Part shown: positions 58,621 through 64,000 of the stretch, piece by piece
Position numbering within the stretch: the first letter of the stretch is position 1
Layout: each line of letters starts with the position of its first letter
Origin: Chrysopilus asiliformis
Lineage: Eukaryota > Arthropoda > Insecta > Diptera > Rhagionidae
Direction: 5' to 3'
NCBI GenBank assembly: GCA_964034945.1
Contig: OZ035960.1
Coordinates: 18,482,403 to 18,546,402, forward strand
Length of the DNA: 64,000 bases
Made by a program: the position numbers and the translations under genes
Notes under the pieces: model-generated
Told to the model about the DNA's origin: nothing
Seen by the model: the letters and a program-made list of their open reading frames with translations, nothing else
The model's database searches: none

Positions 58621-59513
58621 CGCCGAAAGTTTGTCAAAAATTGACACTCAAAGGGAAGTGTTTGCCCGGAGTTTGATTTTCCCCGAAGGTGATGAACTCC
58701 CTGAAATGGTGCGTGCTCGACTCCGTTTTTTCGACAGTTTACGAAAATGTGAAATTTTCCACTTTTCAGTTTACGAAAATGTGAAATTTTCCATTTTTTA
58801 CTTTTCAACGAAAAATGACTTAACGACAAAATGACAAAAGTAATCCCCCTCCGCCCTATGTCTGTAAAATCTATTCCGCATAACAGTTTTACTTTCGTTC
58901 TCCACGAAAGATATTCCACACCGCTAAATGGGATAAAGTTGCAGATATAAAAATGTCCAGTACGGTTTTTACTCGATAGCGTAGACAGATAAATGAAACA
59001 ATCTATTTTGTATGTAAAGTAGATTCCGATGTCGACAGTTTGAATTTCGTACAAAAGGAAAACTTCACAGTCAAAATGGAGAATATATATATTATATGTT
59101 TGCTGTTGCTACCTACTATACAATAAATATTAATACTATCTAAAAATTGTCTTTTTTTTAACATTCTTCATCTTTCAAACAAAAGAAAATGTCGATTTCC
59201 AGTGGGGAATCCCATATTGTTAGAAAGTTTGAAGGTTAAATTTGGAAAAATTGGAATATGTGAAGCTCCACTTAAATATATTTTGAAAACAATTTTTTCT
59301 TCTCTATGGATTTGTAATAAAAATGAAATTCCTTTCAATGATTTAAATTTTGATAATTCGGAAATTGACACTTTTCTAGAAATCTTTATCACGTTTTAGG
59401 TTAATTAATTTAAATATTTCCTTTTTAAATATTCAAATTATTTTATCAAGATGTTAATTTCGCTCGCTATTAATTTTGAATTATTTGGCAAAAATTCTAA
59501 GAATATTTATAGC
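58621..59513. other. Mostly unique stretch
   Basis: The 167-codon minus frame at 58551-59054 overlaps the previous MITE and an inverted 'gaaaatgtgaaattttccactttt' tandem (58741-58800); no domain, so not called. Confidence 0.4.
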
Positions 59514-59549
59514 CACAGAAAAAATAGTAAATCTAACTATTTGATCGGG
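59514..59549 (+). repeat. Half copy of the fold-back MITE tip
   Basis: CACAGAAAAAATAGTAAATC followed by TAACTATTT matches the tip of the element at 5972. It is cut where the mariner-related sequence begins. Confidence 0.45.
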
Positions 59550-59648
59550 TCTTTCAACAAGGACATAACAATTTTGTATTTAAATTAAACACAGAATAAT
59601 TGAGATACCGGGCTGAAATTTATTCCAGGTGTAGTGGACATGTTACAT

Positions 59649-60266
59649 TTAAGTATGAAATTCGATGTCGTTCATATGTCCACCGCGAGCACGTTTGCTA
59701 ATTGATTCTTTGGAGCCAATTTTCCACCACTCTTCCACACATATCGGCCGGAACGTTGGTAATTTCGCGTTCGATATTGTTCCTGAGCCCCTCTAACGTT
59801 GTTGGCTTGTTGGCATAAACCAACGACTTAACATAACCCCATAAAAAGAAATCCAACGGCGTTAAATCGCATGAGCGAGGTGGCCATTCCACCGGACCAT
59901 TTCTCGAGATTACACTCAGAAAAATGTCCAGGTCAACTTTTTGTCAGGTTAACTCTGACCTTACAGAGGTTTCTGTAAGCCAGCTAGCGGTCAGAGTTAA
60001 CCTATCTAAGGTCAACTCGTGCAGCTCCCAATGCCCTACTTCACCTGCTGGTGGCTTAATTTCAGAATTTCTCCGACCACAGATCAACTCAGTTTTACTT
60101 GCCCACATGCAGGCGAACGCGCGCCTGCCCGAGGCCAATTACGCCGTATGTAGGTCGTGGAGTTAGCCTCCATTATTCTGAGTGTACACGATTACCGAAC
60201 TTCTCCTTCAATAGATCAATTGTTTGACCAGCTGTGTGGCATTGCTCGTTCGTGAACTTCACCATG
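59649..60266 (-). pseudogene. Mariner transposase relic, C-terminal third, split by a MITE
   Basis: On minus, CHTAGQTIDLLKEKFGNRV (60187-60260) is followed, after a 272-bp insertion, by an ISRNGPVEWPPRSCDLTPLD stretch containing the third catalytic Asp, then FFLWGYVKSLVYANKP. After LQRIN the frame slips, and the family C-terminus (RARGGHMNDIEFHT) ends at 59649 in another frame. The N-terminal two thirds are missing. This is a different lineage from the copies at 39.4 and 53.8 kb, because its third-Asp block and C-terminus differ at many residues. Confidence 0.85.
59913..60184. mobile_element. MITE inserted in the mariner relic, TA duplication
   Basis: CACTCAGAAAAATG on the left and ATTCTGAGTG on the right bound 272 bp. 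TA stands on both sides, and removal with one TA restores an unbroken transposase codon order, which fixes the boundaries. The interior has GGTTAACTCTGACC and its inverse GGTCAGAGTTAACC. The opposed frames at 59924 and 59944 are shadows. Confidence 0.88.
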
Positions 60267-60364
60267 ATAAAAATGTAAACCTTGACTGACGTTTTAGCAT
60301 TGCCAGATCATAAAAAAAGTCGCGGTTCACCCCCCCACATGATAAGCGGCCTCCGGCCTAACGT

Positions 60365-60703
60365 TTGATTTATCCTCCCCTTACTTCCCCAGCTCTCGGC
60401 CTACTTTTTAATGGGCCTATGTTGGGGCTGGACCCCCAACGAACATCTATGCCAAATTTCAGGCCAATCGGTTCAGTAGTTTCCCATAGCGCAAAAACTA
60501 AGTTTCAAAATCACTTTACCCCCTCCCCTTACTCCCCCTACCCCTCGCGCTACTTTTCCGTATGCCTGTGTTGGTACCAGAACTACCACATACACTCATG
60601 CCAAATTTCAGGTCAATCGGTTCAGCAGTTTTTGTGTGAAAGAGGAACAGACATACAGACAGACAGACAGACAACAACTCATTTTTATATATTAGTATGA
60701 TTT
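60365..60703 (+). mobile_element. Modular RTE-like repeat, copy 3, 5' truncated
   Basis: Starts within a module ('tttatcctccccttacttcc'), has two modules with 'aaatttcaggccaatcggttcagtag', then 'gtgtgaaagaggaacagac', a short GACA run and the tip TATATATTAGTATGAT. The 111-codon plus frame at 60365 is a repeat shadow. Confidence 0.62.
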
Positions 60704-62717
60704 GTCAAAGTAACGTGGCACCAGTGCGGATGAAAGTGTTTTTAGAGGGTGCGGTGAAGGGAACTCTAGAGTGAGGGCTGAAAAGGGGGATTCGACTGAC
60801 TATGTGGTTTATCGTTTATACCCACTAGAAAAGTGTCGCTTCTCTTTTACACTTGCATTGTAAAATTGAACTGAAATTACTTGGATTCTCTATAAATAGG
60901 TAATATCTTTCATGTTGCGCAATCCACATTAAAATTCTACCAGATGTTTCTCAATAACGAAGATTACTTCGGTCAAACTTTAAAATTGAAAATTGGCGTC
61001 TGGAAAATCGAGTCTTAAAAGCAGCAACAAACTTGACTACTACAAATATTTTCAGACCCAGTAAATAACATTCATTAAAGCTTCAACACAAAATTGATTG
61101 ATTAAAAACACTTTATTTTAAATGAAACCCGAAAATTTGACGATTTTTTGTACTTGTTGAGAATTTTTTCTTAAATCTGTTAAAGCAAAATTAATCTTGA
61201 TTTAAACTTGACATAAAATATTAAGAGAAATTAGAACATTGAATGTTCGTCTTGTTTTTTTTTATTATATTGCGATCCCTATTTTTTCACGAAAGCATTT
61301 TCAGCAATTTTCATTCGCTTTTCCCAAAAATACGAATTTAAACCTCCACAAAAATTCATATGTAACGATACGGCTTAAATAGCAGTCAATTCTTAAAGTT
61401 GTTTATTGGTCCGTCATAAATTGACATCTCAAGAAAAGTTCAACAAAATGCTTTAAGTAATCTCACCTTTACTGATTCTTTACTCTAAAGTATTTAGAGA
61501 GATGAAAAAAAAAACATCTAGAAAAAAAATAACATTAATTTACTTGCTCAGATATAGATTTATCTGATCCCACGCAGAAATGCGCGGCACAAATACCAAA
61601 TATTTATTCTGTTGGCGTTTTACTATTACTCCGTAAATAAAATTATTTGGGTACCCATTTAATTAAATTTCCATCGCAAATCTGTTTTATTAAAATCAAA
61701 TTCGGCAAGTTAGTCAAAATCACAAACAAGAAATATCCCCAAAATATTGGTTTATCCAGTATAGCCAATAATAATAATTACCTCACGCATATTTTTTGAT
61801 AATTAAATTGCAGTCTGTCAGTTCCTAATTGACACGACAATTTTAGCGCGTCCTCCTAATTATGCTCATTATAAATTGTGGCATTAGTCGTTCCGAATGC
61901 GAAATCATTGGGAAAATATATGATTTCCAGAATAGTGGATTCGGGACTATGATGATAGTCTTTATTATGATGGTTCCATTTCCATATGAATATATATATA
62001 CATCACTGATTCCATTTGATGTGGTATACTGCATGCGAAAATATCATTGGGCTATCTAGAAGCCATTTGAGTTGTTTTTAGTATTGCACGCCACAATTGC
62101 CGGCCATAAATGCTGCATACACAATTTGATATCGTGCCAAATTTTGGGTCAGTTAGGCATCCTTCTGACAACACTTTTCCCCATTTTGATTAAAGTACCC
62201 AAACGAAATACGATTTCTCCGAAAACTTGGAAAGCGTTAAGCGCTGTGGTTCATCGATGCTCCTCTACGGAAAAATTCATTTCCACGGCGGCATCGTGAC
62301 AATATTTCAACTTGATACTCTTTGATTCAGATTTGTTGTATTTTCAGCGGAAATTTTCACGTATTTTGTTTCATATAAAGATGAGTGTAGGTGCGCTACT
62401 ACGCGACATTGTCCACACTTTTCAGATATTTTTAAATTACAGAAGTGAGAGTAAATAATTTAAAGGTGTTACGTCCATAAAAATAGAATCAAATCAAAAA
62501 CTCTCACCTTTACTTCGAAGAAACCAATATTATGTGAAATGATTTTATGGAAAAAGTTCTATAGCTTAATTTAAGTTGTGATATTCCATTGCGGAATGTG
62601 TCAAGAAACTAACAAGAAATGGTTACAAAATTCACCACAATTTGGTTTGCTTTAATTTTTGATTAATTTAAAAAAAAAATATATAAATATAAACGGTTCT
62701 ACAATAACATTAAATAA
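60704..62717. other. AT-rich stretch without recognised genes
   Basis: Opposed frames at 61843-62059 and the plus frame at 62072-62299 have no domain. Nothing supported. Confidence 0.4.
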
Positions 62718-63732
62718 TAGGGCTATTCACTCTTTATCGTAGTTAATCGTAAACTCGTAGAATCGTAGAATCGTAAATAAAATCGTAGTTTTTTGACAGT
62801 TCTCCATACAATTTTTTTTACGACGAAAACTACAATCTACCACACCCGAAGGTATGGTAAAATTGTAGTTTTTGTCGTACTTCTAATTAAGTGAGGTTAA
62901 GGCATGTTTTGTGACATGTCAACTTGGTGCCAACACTAAAATGGACATTGGAACAGCAAGTAAATTAAAGTATTTATATGATTTAGTATAAATTAAGAGT
63001 TAAAACATAACAAAAGCTATAATTGCCACTCTGGCAATTATTGGAGACCCGTATGGTGATATTCGTATCAAAATTCCACTTTGAAGTCAAACTTTCCAAT
63101 AAGATTTTTTAAAATTTATTCCAATCGGATTTTGATGTATGGGAGATTTATGTAGAATCATATTCTAAATAACTTTTGTTCTTGGATTTTTTTGATAAAA
63201 TTCACCGTTTTTGAGATATTCAGAAAAAAAGTTTTCGTTCGTATGGGGGGTACCCCCCCTAATGGTCTATTTTTGCCCATTAACGAACTTAGCCTCGCAT
63301 TTTACGAAAAACGAATCTGCGCAAAATTTCAAGTCTCTAGCTCAATCGTTGCGCCCGCAATCCGCGCCACAGACGGACAGACAGACAGACGGACAGACAG
63401 ACGGACAGACAGACGGACAGACGGACGGACATGCAAAATTCAATTTTTTTTATCATTCTAAACACACTGGTGTAATTCATTTTTGTGTGTGATGACGGGA
63501 TCTTGGCGTTACAAACGGTAAGGCAAAGTTAGTATACCCTTTGGTTTCACCATACGGGTATAAAAATGCTTTAAACATTTTAGGTAAAGAAAATAAATAA
63601 AAGAGTCAAAAATTTACGACAAAACCCACAACCTCTAGTAAAGCGCTGCTCACACTTCGTTGTATTTTTCCATGCTAGATGTACAGTACTATCTACGATT
63701 GTACTATCTACGATCAAGAGTGAATTGCCCTA
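62718..63732. mobile_element. MITE, ends TAGGGCWATTCACTCTTKATC, hosting a DINE-like copy
   Basis: TAGGGCTATTCACTCTTTAT (62718) pairs with ATCAAGAGTGAATTGCCCTA (to 63732), extending through TCGTAG/CTACGA. TA at both edges. Without the DINE-like insert it would be about 455 bp. The arms contain repeated AATCGTA/TACGATT words. Confidence 0.78.
63004..63563 (-). mobile_element. DINE-1-like Helentron derivative, copy 6 (subfamily b), complete
   Basis: On plus it begins AACATAACAAAAGCTATAAT with the stem-loop and ends ACCATACGGGTATAA. GTCY array at 63371-63431. It lacks the short 'attcgaacagttgta' piece present in copy 3. It sits in the MITE at 62718-63732. Confidence 0.9.
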
Positions 63733-64000
63733 ATATGTTGTCAAAGATTTGTCTATTTCAAGCACATGGGCATCTTGAAACACAAACAACGAATGGTTAA
63801 AGAAACTAACATCGTATATATTATTGGCTATACAATACTTACTTGTATTACAATTTAAGTACAAATTACTTAACTATTCAAAGGCAAAAGAAATATTTTA
63901 TAGGGTTTACCCGTTAAACGATTTTCCGAAACCCGAAAACCATTCTATTCGTAGTATAAAACCATTCAAAATTAGTTAATCATCACATTTTAAACAGTTT
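63733..64000. other. AT-rich end of the window
   Basis: No feature recognised. Confidence 0.5.

Noticed and set aside
58551..59054. 167-codon minus-strand frame
   Set aside because: It starts in unique DNA, crosses a tandem of 'gaaaatgtgaaattttcc' and ends within a MITE; no domain is visible.

Overview
The window reads as AT-rich nuclear DNA of an insect, probably a fly. The reasons are six copies of an element built like the Drosophila DINE-1/INE-1 Helentron derivatives (TTATACCCG start, GTCY tetranucleotide array, 3' stem-loop), insect-type IS630/Tc1/mariner transposase relics, a very high density of short inverted-terminal-repeat elements (MITEs), and no operons or bacterial signals. I cannot name the species. 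I found no complete host protein-coding gene. Most long open frames fall inside repeats or are chance. The window is most easily read as intergenic or deep intronic DNA with a few exon-like islands. Layout: 1-2.5 kb, three MITEs in a row. 4.8-7.8 kb, a decayed modular repeat, a fold-back MITE and a triple nest (MITE, second inverted-repeat element, DINE-1-like copy). 8-10 kb, mostly unique with two weak exon-like islands on the minus strand. 10.4-13.0 kb, two MITEs and a 1.05-kb element with CCCAAATAGCAT ends; its sister lies inverted at 22.2-23.4 kb. 13.4-17.5 kb, two DINE-1-like copies and a diverged relative. 19.4-19.7 kb, a near-perfect hairpin with a second hairpin in its end. 21.7 kb, 35.7 kb and 60.4 kb, a modular RTE-like repeat. 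24.8 kb, a tRNA-derived SINE. 25.7 kb, a mariner relic with an inverted duplication. 27.7-34.2 kb, about ten MITEs, several nested. 38.5 and 41.5 kb, two candidate terminal exons on the plus strand. 39.3-40.2 kb and 53.7-54.6 kb, two copies of one dead mariner; the second sits inside a MITE. 48.7-50.3 kb, a GC-rich compound minisatellite that reverses orientation three times. 53.1-53.4 kb, a 14-bp satellite. 59.6-60.3 kb, a third mariner relic split by a MITE. 62.7-63.7 kb, a MITE holding the sixth DINE-1-like copy. How the parts relate: the nests give relative ages (MITE older than mariner at 53.5 kb, mariner older than MITE at 59.9 kb, MITE older than DINE at 62.7 kb). Two mariner copies share the same frameshift and stop codon, so they were probably copied after they were dead, by transposase from elsewhere. 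At least nine different MITE families share one end plan, TA-A then a G/C-rich stretch then YACAC/YACAT, which suggests one common transposase machinery. The most unusual items are that shared end plan, the orientation-switching minisatellite, and the unassigned CCCAAATAGCAT element. All boundaries were read by eye; no alignment or database search was run.
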